Below, piece by piece: positions 41,511 to 50,625 of a stretch of DNA of 64,000 nucleotides (positions within the stretch are counted from its first letter, which is position 1; the number at the start of each line of letters is the position of its first letter). The stretch lies in contig JAIMBI010000014.1 in NCBI GenBank assembly GCA_023565505.1, forward strand, positions 16,206 to 80,205, read 5' to 3'. The notes below the pieces were generated by a model that had not been told where the DNA came from, searched no databases, and worked only from the letters and a program-made list of their open reading frames with translations. Origin of the DNA: Actinomycetes bacterium. GTDB lineage: Bacteria; Bacillota; Sulfobacillia; Sulfobacillales; JAIMBI01. The position numbers and the translations under genes were made by a program.

Positions 41511-43406
41511 ATGTCTTTTCCGCCGTGGAGGCGCCTCGCGGCGACAAGCGTGCTCCTGGGTCTCGTGATGCCCGCCGTGGCCCACGCGGCGCCGGCGCGG
41601 GTGTCCGACCTCGTCGCGACCGGGCCCTCCGGGTCCGTGGCACCGGGCACGACCGCGATCTTCACCGCCCACGCCAACGGCAACGGGGCGACGCCCTGGT
41701 ACCAGTTCTGGGTGGAGACGGAGGCCGGCTGGCAGCTCGCCCGCGACTACGGACCGGACGGCACGCTCACCCTCACGGACCTCGCGCCGGGCAGCTACGT
41801 GGTCGTCGTCTACGCCTTGGACGCCGGCCAGGTCGCCGCCGGGGAGTGGAGCGCCGCCCTGTCCCGGACGTTCGTGCTGAACGTGGCCAGCCGCGTGACC
41901 CTCACCGTGCCCGCCGCGGCGACCGCCGGTCGCCCGGTCACGCTCGGGGCCCAAGCCAGCCATCTCATCGATCCGGTCTACCAGTGGTGGTGGGAGGACC
42001 CGGCGGGCCAGTGGCACGCCAGCGGGGACTATGCCCCGGCGGCGACGTTCACCTGGACGCCCGGCATGGCGGGTACGTATCACGTCGTCGTCTACGCGAA
42101 GGACCCCCTGGCGCCGAACAACGCCACGGACGCGGTGTGGTCGACGGTCGCCACCTTGACCGTCCGCCCGCTCACGCTCGCCTACGGGTCGTTCAGCCTG
42201 ACGGGCACGACGCCTGGTCATGCGTGGTACGACCTCCGGACCCACGCCGCCCAGCTCTCGGCAATCGCCCCGCTGTGGTACCGCTTCGACCCCAACGCCC
42301 CGACCCCCTTGAGCGCCACGGCCGACGCCGCCACCATGGCCACGGTGACCGCGTTCGCGCGGGCCCACGGCGTCAGGGTGTGGCCTTGCGTCACGGCCGC
42401 CGGACCCGTCCCGGACGCCTGGTGGTCGAGTCCGTCCGCCGCCGCGCTGGTCGCGACGCTCGTGACCACGGCCGCCGCCCAGGGTTACCAGGGCTACGTC
42501 CTCGACTGGGAGACCGTCGCCCCCGGCCAGGCAGAAGCCTTCGCGGCCTTCGTCGGGCGGCTCGCGGCGGCGCTCCATGCCGCCGGCGCCTCGCTGACCG
42601 TCGACGTCCTGCCGCCGCCGAACGCCGCGTACGACCTGCCCGCCCTGGCGGCGGCCGCGGACTATGTCGACCTGCTGGCCTACCCGGAGTACACCACCGC
42701 CACGCCCTCGGCCGTCGCGCCCAACCCCGGGCCGACCGCCGGGGCACCCTGGGTCGCCCGGGCGCTCCAGGCCGCCCTGGCCGGGGTTCCGGCCAGTCAC
42801 CTGCTGCTCGGGATCTCCCCCTACGGGCAGAGCTGGACGTACACCAACGCCGGCTTCCAGGGCGGGACGGCCATCCCCGACCGCACCATCGCCGCCAACC
42901 TGGCCGCCGTCCCGGCTCCTACCGTCTGGGACCCCGTACAGCAGGAGGCCGTCATCTCCACCGGGCCGACGCCGGTGGTGCCGCCGGCCCCGCTGGCCCC
43001 CAATCCCGGGGTCTTCAGCCCGGCGGTCCAGCATTTGCAGTTCCTGCTCAATCAGGTGCTCCTCCGCTATGCGGTGGATCACGGGCTTCCGCCGCCCGCC
43101 CCGCTCGCCACCGACGGCGGCTACGGCCCGCTCACCGCCGCCGCCGTCGCCGCCTTCCAGCAGGACTACGGCCTCGCCGCGGCGACGCCGGGCGTTTACG
43201 ACGCGAGCACGGCCGCGCGGCTCCAGTCCGTGGTCGACGCGGACGGCATCGGCGACACCGTCACCTGGGACGAGAACACCCGGGCGGCGGCGGTCCTCCT
43301 CGGTCTCGCCGCGGACGCCCACGTCGGCGGCATGAGCCTGTGGCGCCTCGGCTACCAGGCCCCCGACTTCTGGCCGATGCTGGCGTGCACGCCGTTCGGA
43401 CCGTAG
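41511..43406 (+). CDS. Secreted GH18-like protein with YQFW domains and inserted peptidoglycan-binding domain
   Basis: A 631-residue protein; AGGAAGGGA precedes the ATG and the signal peptide ends at AHA (residue 26). Two YQFW-type domains occupy about 30-220 (WYQFWVETEAGW, then DPVYQWWWEDPAGQW ... VVVYAKD). A GH18 barrel runs from about 222, with GYQGYVLDWE at 325-334: the catalytic-position Glu334 and preceding Asp are kept, but the first Asp of DGxxxDxE is Gln. A peptidoglycan-binding domain (HLQFLLNQVLLRYA, TDGGYGPLTAAAVAAFQQDY) interrupts the barrel before MSLWRLGYQ. It may bind or cleave wall glycans; activity is uncertain because of the Asp-to-Gln change. Confidence 0.87.
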   Translation: MSFPPWRRLAATSVLLGLVMPAVAHAAPARVSDLVATGPSGSVAPGTTAIFTAHANGNGATPWYQFWVETEAGWQLARDYGPDGTLTLTDLAPGSYVVVVYALDAGQVAAGEWSAALSRTFVLNVASRVTLTVPAAATAGRPVTLGAQASHLIDPVYQWWWEDPAGQWHASGDYAPAATFTWTPGMAGTYHVVVYAKDPLAPNNATDAVWSTVATLTVRPLTLAYGSFSLTGTTPGHAWYDLRTHAAQLSAIAPLWYRFDPNAPTPLSATADAATMATVTAFARAHGVRVWPCVTAAGPVPDAWWSSPSAAALVATLVTTAAAQGYQGYVLDWETVAPGQAEAFAAFVGRLAAALHAAGASLTVDVLPPPNAAYDLPALAAAADYVDLLAYPEYTTATPSAVAPNPGPTAGAPWVARALQAALAGVPASHLLLGISPYGQSWTYTNAGFQGGTAIPDRTIAANLAAVPAPTVWDPVQQEAVISTGPTPVVPPAPLAPNPGVFSPAVQHLQFLLNQVLLRYAVDHGLPPPAPLATDGGYGPLTAAAVAAFQQDYGLAAATPGVYDASTAARLQSVVDADGIGDTVTWDENTRAAAVLLGLAADAHVGGMSLWRLGYQAPDFWPMLACTPFGP

Positions 43407-43896
43407 CGGAATCCGGAACCGAAGACCCGCCCACGGGCCCCGGATGCCGGGCCGGTCGGGCCCCGCGGGGCGCCGTGCCGAAGCCCGGTCGGCCCGCCCG
43501 CCGGGGCTCGCCAGGGCGCGTGCCCTGTCCGCGGTTCACCGACGCGGCGCGACGAGGCCGCGACGGGTGCGGATCCTGTAGGCCGGTCGCGTCCTCGGGC
43601 GTCGGCGGACGTCCACCGGGGTGGCCGTGGCGCGACATGATCGGTTCACGCGCCGGGCGGGGTCGAACCACGCCGAGCCGTCCCTTCTCCGCGTCCGATG
43701 CCGGTTCCCGTGGCGGACGATGGCCGACCACCAGGACCAAGCACGTCGCGCCCGGTCGGTCTGGGGCGGCCGGCCGGCCCCCGGCGGGACTTGCCTGGCG
43801 CAGCCCAAGCGGTTTTTCTGTTAGGTAGGTAGGGACAGCATCGACCTCCCTCGCCCCGGCTCCCGTCGCCGCTCCCCGTGAAGGAGGCCTCCCACG
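43407..43896. other. Gap before the CTG-started YQFW gene
   Basis: About 490 bases without a convincing gene. A less GC-rich patch, TTTTTCTGTTAGGTAGGTAGG (around 43813-43833), holds a tandem AGGT repeat and may be part of the leader or promoter of the following gene. No clear -35/-10 pair was found. Confidence 0.35.
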
Positions 43897-45738
43897 CTGC
43901 GGCAGGTTCCCCATCGCCTCGGACGCACGCTGCTGGTCGGCTGGACGCTGCTGCTGGCCGTCTTCACCCTGACCACGCCGGCACGGGCCGCCGGCCCGAC
44001 CGTGACGGCGGTGACGCTCACCGTCTCGGGGCCCGTCCGTCCCGGTGCGACGGTCACGCTCACTGCCGCCGCCGTCGACCCCGGCGGTCAGCCGGAATAC
44101 CAGTTCTGGGTCGAGACGCAGACGGGATGGCGAGCCGTCCAGGGTTACAGCCCGACCCCCACGTACACCCTCTCCCTTGAGGCGGGAAGCGCCGTCGTGG
44201 TGGTCTACGCCCTGGACCGTGCCGCCGTGGCCGCCGGAGCGTGGTCCCAAGCCCGCGCAGCGGAGACGGTCCTCGACGTCGGAAGCACGGTGAGCGTGAC
44301 CGCGTCGGCCTCCTCCGTGCCACTCGGCGAGGCCGTCACCGTGAAGGCCGCCGCAACCGGTCTCATCCGTCCAGTCTACCAGTTCTGGGTGAGGGATCCC
44401 GAAGGCCGCTGGACCGGTACCGCCTTCTCCGCCTCCCCCACGCTCCCGGTGACGCCGACCGGCACGAGCGGGATCTGGGAGGTGGTGGTGTACGCCAAGG
44501 ACGCGGAGGCCCCCGACGTGCCCGCCGATCTCGTCGACGCCACCACCACCTTCCAAGCGTACGGACCCGCGGCCGCCCTCGCGTTCGTCTCCGCCGCCCC
44601 GTACGTGCCGGCCGACGGGACTTTCACCAAGACCTTCACGGCCACCGTCGTCGACGCCGACGGCACACCGGTCGCCGACCTCAACGGCGCGCTCACGCTC
44701 ACGTACGCCAACCCGGAGGGGGACCGGAGCCAGGGCGCGGTGTCGGTCTGGAACGGCTCCGCCTTCGTGACGGCGGGCCCGGTGACCATCCCGGTCCGCG
44801 ACGGTGTCGCCCAAGTGACGGTGCGGGCCGGGTCCACGCCCGGGGTAACGGACGTGCTCGACCTCGCCGGGACCGTAGGTCAAGGTCGCTTGACCGTGCT
44901 CGCGGCGGCGCCGGATCCGACGGCCCAGGTCGGTTATCGCTTCTTCACGCCCCAGGGGGTCCCGCTGGGCGCCCAGAACCCCCTCGTCCTCGCCGACACG
45001 GGGGCTATTGAGTTGCTCTTGAAGCCGGTGAACGCGTGGGGCGAGCCGGTGGCCGCCACGTTCGCCGACGACGCGCTCCTGTCCACGCCGTCACCGGTGT
45101 GTCTCGTGTCCTGCGGATCCGGCTCGTCCGGCGGATCCTTCGCCACGTCCCCCAACACCTTGAGCGTAGGTCCCAACCTCAGCGTGTACGTACCCGCCGG
45201 CACCACCGCGGTGCCGGTGTGGTACACGCCGCCGTTGGCCGACACGTTCGTCCCGCTGGCCGCGCCGGCCGGCCCGGCCTACGCGCTGGTCACGACGTTC
45301 ACCGACCCGGCCACGGGTCAAACCCTTCCCGCCGCGCCCGCCGCGGGAGCGCCGCCCGGGGTGTTCATCCCTGCCGGACTCGCGCCCCGTTTCGAGACCG
45401 TGACCGGCGTGGAGCCGGGCACCACCTACACGGTGACAGCCCAGCTGTATGATCTGTTCGGCCATGCCCTGACGGGGCTGCCGGCGGATCTCCTCCCCCT
45501 GGCCCGCGGCCCGGTCGACGACACGGTGGCGGTGGGCATCGCCTCGCCGTGGGGCCGGAGTCCCGCGTCCCAGGTCACCGGCGCCCGCCTCGGCGACGGG
45601 GGGACCCTCCAGTTCACCTACACGGCGGGGGCCTCTCTCGGGCGCCCCGATGTCCTGGAGCTGACCCTCGACTGGAGCCGACAGACGGGACCCACCACCG
45701 AGGGGATCCTGACGCTCGTGTCCACCAACGCCTTCTGA
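43897..45738 (+). CDS. Secreted YQFW/Ig-like domain protein with apparent CTG start
   Basis: A 613-residue protein. The in-frame stop at 43879-43881 and lack of ATG, GTG or TTG before 44002 leave CTG 43897 as the start; AAGGAGG (43881-43887) is nine bases upstream. This start gives a clean signal peptide: basic n-region, core TLLVGWTLLLAVFTL, cleavage after ARA. Two YQFW domains follow (EYQFWVETQTGW ... VVVYALD; PVYQFWVRDPEGRW ... VVVYAKD). Then come Ig-like or invasin-like segments (FTATVVDADGTPVADLNG, ETVTGVEPGTTYTVTAQLYD). No enzymatic motif is seen, and an extracellular adhesive or structural role is inferred. Confidence 0.8.
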   Translation: MRQVPHRLGRTLLVGWTLLLAVFTLTTPARAAGPTVTAVTLTVSGPVRPGATVTLTAAAVDPGGQPEYQFWVETQTGWRAVQGYSPTPTYTLSLEAGSAVVVVYALDRAAVAAGAWSQARAAETVLDVGSTVSVTASASSVPLGEAVTVKAAATGLIRPVYQFWVRDPEGRWTGTAFSASPTLPVTPTGTSGIWEVVVYAKDAEAPDVPADLVDATTTFQAYGPAAALAFVSAAPYVPADGTFTKTFTATVVDADGTPVADLNGALTLTYANPEGDRSQGAVSVWNGSAFVTAGPVTIPVRDGVAQVTVRAGSTPGVTDVLDLAGTVGQGRLTVLAAAPDPTAQVGYRFFTPQGVPLGAQNPLVLADTGAIELLLKPVNAWGEPVAATFADDALLSTPSPVCLVSCGSGSSGGSFATSPNTLSVGPNLSVYVPAGTTAVPVWYTPPLADTFVPLAAPAGPAYALVTTFTDPATGQTLPAAPAAGAPPGVFIPAGLAPRFETVTGVEPGTTYTVTAQLYDLFGHALTGLPADLLPLARGPVDDTVAVGIASPWGRSPASQVTGARLGDGGTLQFTYTAGASLGRPDVLELTLDWSRQTGPTTEGILTLVSTNAF

Positions 45739-45762
45739 CCCCGTGTCCCGAGGGGTGTCGCC

Positions 45763-45787
45763 GGCCTCGGCCCACGCGGCCGAAGCC
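45763..45787 (+). terminator. Hairpin terminator after the YQFW/Ig-like gene
   Basis: GGCCTCGGCC (45763-45772) and GGCCGAAGCC (45778-45787) pair over nine of ten positions around a CACGC loop, 25 bases after the stop, followed by TTCCCCT. This is a reasonable intrinsic terminator for a high-GC genome, although the T-tract is weak. Confidence 0.55.
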
Positions 45788-46204
45788 TTCCCCTCCCGGC
45801 GAGTCGACGCGGACCAAGACCGCCCGGGGTGACGCGGTCCTCCAGACGGCCGACCAGGCCCCGGCGGCGGGGCCATCGGGCGCGGCTTCCCCGACGCACG
45901 CGGGAAGACCGGGAACCCGAGCCGGCGCGCCGCAGCACGGCGACCCGCCCCCCTTTCGCCCGGAGCGGCCCCAGGGCGAAGCGCTCGTGGCCACCGGGCT
46001 CAGGGCGAGCCCACGACGACCGAGCCCGGTCCGCCGCAGACGGAGGACGAGGCGACCCAAGCTGCGGAGTCGGGGCCGGGCGGCGCGGGCGGGCGGTCGG
46101 AAAGATCTCGGCCGGCGCCGGCGCCCGGCGTCAGTCGATACCAGGAGACCCCTCCCGTGGCACTCCGCGCGCCCGGTGCCCGCGTCGGGAAGGGCCGGCT
46201 CGGG
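45788..46204. other. Gap between convergent secreted-protein genes
   Basis: About 417 bases between the terminator and the 3' end of the third GH18 gene. Frames here are arginine/proline-rich and unrecognised. Nothing else could be supported. Confidence 0.35.
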
Positions 46205-47491
46205 TCAGGGAAGCTCGCGCGCCAGCATGGGCCAGACGCCGGCGTCTTCCTCCCCCAGATCCCAGAGGGCCACGCCGCCCAAATGGTCCTGGGCGACTAG
46301 GGCCGCCTTGGGAGCCTCGCTGCGGCTGTCCTCGTACCAGACGGTATGCGCCACGCCACCGGCGTCCGTGTACGTGATCTGCCACTCCTGCACCGTCCCT
46401 CCGACCCAGGCGGCGCCGTACCGGCGGGCCAGACCCGCCGCCGTCGGGTCGTCGACCTCGCTGGACCCGGCCGCCGACCAGTCGTAGCCGTACCCGGCGA
46501 GGCCGACCAGAATCTTGGCGGAAGGGATGGTCTTCACGGCGTAGCGGACGATGCCGTCCACCCAGCCCAGGGGCGCGACCGGACCCGGCGGCCCGCCGTC
46601 GTCGTGGTCGTCGTAGGTCATGAGGTCGACGTAGTCGGCCACGCGTCCGAGGAAGCGGTAGTCGTACACGTGGTAGCCGTTCTGGTCGCTGGTCCGGGGA
46701 CCCACCGAGACGACGAGCTTCCGGCCCATGCGGTGCAACCCGGCGGCCAAGTCCGCCGCCAACTGGTCGAGCCTCGCTTGGTCGGGGTTGTTTAGCCCCT
46801 CGAAGTCGAGATCCAGCCCGTCGTAGCCGACGGACCGGACCAGGGCCAGCAGGGCGGTCACGTCCGCCTGCAGCAGGGCGGGATCGTGCAGCGCGCGGTC
46901 GTTCCCGTAGCCGTTGATGACCAGCGGGTAGACGGCGACGTGGTGGGCGTGCGCCCACGCGGTGAGGGCAGCGGTCCCGCCGGCCAGGGCGTGCAGGCTG
47001 CCGTCGGGGCGGATGGAGTACCACAGCGGCGCGACGGCGGTGATCTGGTCCGCGTGGGCCACGAGGTCGTTCCAGGCATGGGGACCGGGGACGTAGTAGC
47101 CGAGGACCATTGCCGACGCCGAGGCCGTAGCCGCCGGGGCTGCCGCCACGGTCGGAGCCGCCGGGGACGGTCTCGCTGCGGCGGTTGCGGAGGCGTCCGC
47201 GACGACGGAGCCGCTCGCCGACCGGGGGGAAGCGGGCGAGTTGCCGGGCGTCCTCGCGGCCGCCGCATCGGCTGCCGCCGTCGACGGGGACCGGGCGGCG
47301 TGACGGGCCCGACTGAGGACGGTCCTCGCGCCCGCGGGCCCCGAGGGCGCGGGGGAAGACGGCACGTCCGCCCGGGAGGGCGCCGACGCGCGGGGCATGG
47401 CTGTTGCAGGGCGCCCGCAGGCCGCCAAGCCCAGCGCCGACCCGAGCAGGACCACCGCCCCGAGGAGGGCCGCATGGGAGGTGGTGGGCAT
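46205..47491 (-). CDS. GH18 glycosidase lipoprotein
   Basis: A 428-residue protein with ATG at 47491 (AAGGGG twelve bases upstream; a TTG four codons earlier is possible). The lipobox LAAC makes it a lipoprotein, followed by about 85 low-complexity Ala/Pro/Ser residues. The GH18 barrel begins AMVLGYYVPGPHAWNDLV. GYDGLDLDFEGL is a perfect DGxxxDxE active site, and VDLMTYDDHD, ILVGLAGYGYDW and TVWYEDSRSEAPKAALVAQ complete the fold. Unlike its two paralogues in this window it has no peptidoglycan-binding insertion; the equivalent hairpin is the short loop TYTDAGGVAH. It probably acts on cell-wall or spore glycans. Confidence 0.93.
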   Translation of the reverse strand: MPTTSHAALLGAVVLLGSALGLAACGRPATAMPRASAPSRADVPSSPAPSGPAGARTVLSRARHAARSPSTAAADAAAARTPGNSPASPRSASGSVVADASATAAARPSPAAPTVAAAPAATASASAMVLGYYVPGPHAWNDLVAHADQITAVAPLWYSIRPDGSLHALAGGTAALTAWAHAHHVAVYPLVINGYGNDRALHDPALLQADVTALLALVRSVGYDGLDLDFEGLNNPDQARLDQLAADLAAGLHRMGRKLVVSVGPRTSDQNGYHVYDYRFLGRVADYVDLMTYDDHDDGGPPGPVAPLGWVDGIVRYAVKTIPSAKILVGLAGYGYDWSAAGSSEVDDPTAAGLARRYGAAWVGGTVQEWQITYTDAGGVAHTVWYEDSRSEAPKAALVAQDHLGGVALWDLGEEDAGVWPMLARELP

Positions 47492-49066
47492 GGGAGACGA
47501 CAACCCCTTCCTGACCTGCCTCCGGAGTTAGCTGACGGGTGAGGCGGCAGGAATATCGCCCGGCCGCGTGGGCCTTAACCCCAAAGACGGGTCCTCCGTA
47601 CCGGCTTCTGCCGGATTCGGCGAGGGTTGGTGGAAATGGATCCGTCTGCATGTTACCGGGCCGGGCGGAGCGCGTCAGGCCCGTGAAAGCGCGACGGACA
47701 GTCCGGACGCGCCGGGACGTGTCCCGAAAGAGACGTCCTGGGCCAGGACGGCGCAAACGAGGGACCAGGAAGGATATGCCATCGCGCCGGCCGCGGAGCA
47801 GGCCGACGCGGCCCTCCATGTCCGCCGGTGAGCCGAGCGGGCCCGGGCCCCGGGCCTCCCCTCCCGGCGCCGGGCAATCTGCCCGTCCTCGGGTCTCCCT
47901 ACGACAGCGCCCGATGGGCCGAGGTGGTTGACCTCCAGGTACAGCACGCCGACCGCGAACCCCGCCGCGGGGTACGCCTGGCTGGTCGGGGCCGCGTGCG
48001 GGGCCGATCCGGTCCCAAACCCCCGAACGGCGGGGCACGCGGGGCTCGGCACGAACCCGACGGAGGGTCCGGTCATCGCGCCGGAATGCTTCCGAAGAAA
48101 TCGTCGCGACAACGCGCCGGTGACGGCTACTGGCTCAACATCCCGAACCCCGGCCCCGCTTGTCCCCGGTGTGCCCCGCCCGACCCGGCCCTGGCCGAGG
48201 CCCTCTTCCGTCGGTTGGTCCATCCGCCGCGCGCGCCCGATCCGCCGGCGCCCACGGGCCCCACGGAGCGTCGCGAGAGGAGCCAGGCCCCTCCCGGAGA
48301 AGCGGCACCGCACCCGTACGGCCAAGCGCTCCCGAAGCCGCATCGGGACGATGCCGGAGGGGGAACACCATCCCTGAGCCGGCGACGGTCCCGCCTGGGT
48401 CGGTCCGGAACGCATCGACGCGACCGCCGTCTTCCGGGGGTCGCACCGGGTCGCATCCCTTGGGGTCCGTGCGGTCCTCGCCGTCGCGTGCGTGCCAGAC
48501 CTCCCGGGCCCGGGCGGTACGGTCGCGGTGCCTCACGAGGGTCCGTGAGGTCCGTGACGCCCTCGCGCCGCTGTCCGCGCCGCCGGGGGCCCGCCGCCAC
48601 CGCACCCGACATCCGACGACCGCGACCCGTGCCCGGTCCCCGACAGCCACCGGTGCGGCTGTTCAGGGACATGGGCTGGCAGGCCGTCCCGTCGGGACCC
48701 GCTCCGCCGCCGGTCTCCGGCCTCCCGGACGCGTCCCTACCCCGGCGCGGGGGCTCCCCGGCCGGGAGCCACGGCCTCCGTGCCGGACCTCAGGCCGTCG
48801 GGCCGACCCTCCGCCGACCGGCTGAGGAGCGACGCTTCCTGCGTCGTCGGCGACAGGCCCGCGGGCGCCCCCCGCCCGCAACGGCCCGCGCCGCCGACGA
48901 CCCGTGGTCCGTGGCCGCTTTCCTATCCGACGCCTCCGAGCGGGCCGAACGCCCCCGCCCCGCCTCGGCGAGGCGGGCCGAGCGCGAAGGAGGACTCCGC
49001 GTCACCCGTCGGCGGGGACCCGTTGCGACGCCCGATGGCAAGCCCCGGCCGCTTTTTTCCACGGGG
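47492..49066. other. 1.6-kb stretch without a convincing gene
   Basis: Several long frames exist on both strands, but all are rich in Arg, Pro and Gly, overlap each other and lack recognisable domains or spaced ribosome binding sites. Such frames are expected by chance at this GC content. A nine-base direct repeat, GTCCGTGAG/GTCCGTGAC, lies at 48541-48558 next to CCTCAC/GTGAGG symmetry. It may be decayed DNA or hold genes I cannot recognise. Confidence 0.4.
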
Positions 49067-49564
49067 TCAATAGCCGCCCGACGAGGACGTCGAACCGCTC
49101 CCCAGCGGCCTGAGGCCCGGCGTGGCCACGAACCACTTGCCCTGGATCCCCTCGCCCAGGGCTTGGCCGGGGGCCTTGTCCCGCACGAAGGTGTAGAGCA
49201 GGTGACTGTTGTAGGCGATCTGCCGTCCGTTCGCGTCGTGGACGACGGTGAACCGGCCTTCCAGGCCGGCCGGCGCCCGGAGCCGGGACGCCCGGGTGGT
49301 CAACGGCGGCCACACGGCGGCACAGTGGCCGGTACAGGCCGTCTCGGTGGGACTGTCCGGCGTGAAGTAGTACAGCGTCCGACCGCTGTCCGTCGTCAGG
49401 ACGGTCTCCCCATGGCCGTTCACGGTGGCCTGACCTTCCTTGACCGGGGCCGGAGGGGCGGGCGGGATCGCCGCCGGCGGGGACGTCGTGGCGGCGCCAC
49501 AGCCGGCGAGGCCGAGCGTGACGGTCATCCCGAGGGTCGCCGTCCACATTCTGTGGCGGTCCAC
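49067..49564 (-). CDS. Lipoprotein of the YxFxxD secreted-repeat family
   Basis: A 165-residue protein from the GTG at 49564, which has GGGGAGG eight bases upstream; the frame stays open to 49642. The lipobox is LAGC. The conserved core is GRTLYYFTPDSPTETACTGH then CAAVWPPL, followed by a second half with GRQIAYNSHLLYTFVRDKAP and a final WFVATPGL. This matches the COG4315-type predicted lipoproteins with the Yx(F/W/Y)xxD motif. Two cysteines flank the central helix as in the family. Function is unknown; redox or metal-related envelope roles have been suggested for relatives. Confidence 0.88.
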   Translation of the reverse strand: MDRHRMWTATLGMTVTLGLAGCGAATTSPPAAIPPAPPAPVKEGQATVNGHGETVLTTDSGRTLYYFTPDSPTETACTGHCAAVWPPLTTRASRLRAPAGLEGRFTVVHDANGRQIAYNSHLLYTFVRDKAPGQALGEGIQGKWFVATPGLRPLGSGSTSSSGGY

Positions 49565-50248
49565 GCACCATGCCTCCCCTGTCTGGTGATAGGGAGATCG
49601 GAGCGCTTCCCGTCCGATTTGTGAATATCCCGCGAAACCCATGACTCGCCCGAAAACACTATGGAAATCGGTCGGCCAGCCCGGTCCGCCGGCCGTTGAG
49701 GGTGTCCGCCTTGGGAGTGTGGCCTGAGGGGGATACGTGTCGAAGGAGGTGTCAAGCCAGGCCGACGGTCAAACGGCACTCCCGTGGCCCCTCCCGGCCA
49801 AGGAAGGTGTCGACCCCGGTCCCCTCGGGGAAGGGGGTCGTACAGGCGAGAGCGGATCCGCACGGTCAGGATCCAGGTTTCGGCCGGGCGTGCCGATTTT
49901 CGACGTATGGGGGTGCAGCACACGAGTGGCCGGGCAGCCGGCCCGGGTCCGAAATCCCAGCCGGGTTGGCGGCAAAGACTTGGTCGGGACCGAGAGACGA
50001 CCCCCACGTAACCTGGCAAGACGTGTCGTTCGGCACCAAGGCGTACGGCCAGGACCAGGGCTCCTCGACGCGCTCCCGGCGGGCACACTGGAACGGGACG
50101 ACGACGACGCCGACGGCAACGTCTTCCAGGCGTGGTCTGCCTCAGGCGTCAACCACGCCCGGGCCGACGCCGGTTCGCTCCACGGGGCGGTCTCGGGTAT
50201 CCTGTGGCGCCAGGGCACAAACATCACGAAAGCCCACCACGTCCGCCC
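49565..50248. other. Gap upstream of the lipoprotein gene
   Basis: About 680 bases. CCGATTT (49614-49620) and AAATCGG (49665-49671) form a wide inverted repeat in the less GC-rich leader of the lipoprotein gene, with GATATTCAC between, a possible -10 on the minus strand. The remainder has no recognisable gene. Confidence 0.3.
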
Positions 50249-50335
50249 TTAACGGGTCCGGCAGACCTTCCCGCATCTTGAGCACCCGCGGTGGCTCCGG
50301 CGCGGCCAGGCCGTGGCACTGCGCCTGGTCTTCAC
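50249..50335 (-). CDS. Short basic cysteine-containing reading frame, possible truncated partner gene
   Basis: A 28-codon frame starting at a GTG that overlaps the stop of the antitoxin-like gene as GTGA, the same coupling seen throughout this window. The peptide is strongly basic (KTRRSATAWPRRSHRG) and ends with CSRCGKVCRTR. It could be a real small protein, the broken start of a lost toxin gene, or chance. No ribosome binding site other than coupling is visible. Confidence 0.25.
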   Translation of the reverse strand: MKTRRSATAWPRRSHRGCSRCGKVCRTR

Positions 50336-50625
50336 GAACCGGAGAGGCGTCCGCGGTCATTCTCCGCCGCCTCTTCGGCGAGTTCGATCGGGAGGCCGTC
50401 CTCCAAGGTGTAGACATCCTCCTCCGAACCGGCGAGGAAGTCGTAGGCGGCACTGAGGGCGGCCATCCGCCGCCAATCCTCCTCGGAAACGTCGTCTGCG
50501 GCGTCCTCCGTCAACCACACGACGAGCCGCACCACCTGCCCGACCGGCAATTCGGCCACGGTTTCGATCTGGTGGGTGTGCACCACCCGACCTGTCGTCG
50601 TGATCACCCGCTGCCCCCTGCCCAT
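50332..50625 (-). CDS. Small acidic antitoxin-like protein
   Basis: A 97-residue protein; ATG after AGGCGGGCGGAGACG, or the GTG six codons later (preceded by AGGGGGCAGCGG). The N-terminus is strand-rich (GRVVHTHQIETVAELPVGQV, VRLVVWLTED), like the DNA-binding half of AbrB/DUF104-like antitoxins. The C-terminus is helical and very acidic (SEEDWRRMAALSAAYDFLAG, SEEDVYTLEDGLPIELAEEA), like the toxin-neutralising tail of VapB-type antitoxins. No PIN, MazF or other toxin gene was found next to it, only a 28-codon overlapping frame, so it looks orphaned. Family assignment is inferred from layout. Confidence 0.6.
   Translation of the reverse strand: MGRGQRVITTTGRVVHTHQIETVAELPVGQVVRLVVWLTEDAADDVSEEDWRRMAALSAAYDFLAGSEEDVYTLEDGLPIELAEEAAENDRGRLSGS

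Noticed and set aside
47828..49624. Very long plus-strand open frame of about 600 codons
   Set aside because: Arg/Pro/Gly-rich, no domain, and it runs antisense across the well-supported lipoprotein gene; expected by chance at this GC content.
49614..49671. Inverted repeat CCGATTT/AAATCGG
   Set aside because: Seven-base arms 44 bases apart can occur by chance; noted only as part of the lipoprotein leader.
47720..50037. Two distant segments (47720-47740 minus and 50017-50037 plus) both encoding QDVSFGT
   Set aside because: Similarity is confined to about 20 bases and neither lies in a believable gene; could not be linked to any element.
50249..50335. Remnant of an ISL3-type transposase suggested by CSRCGKVC
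   Set aside because: Only one CxxC-like pair matches and no other transposase motif or inverted repeat was found.
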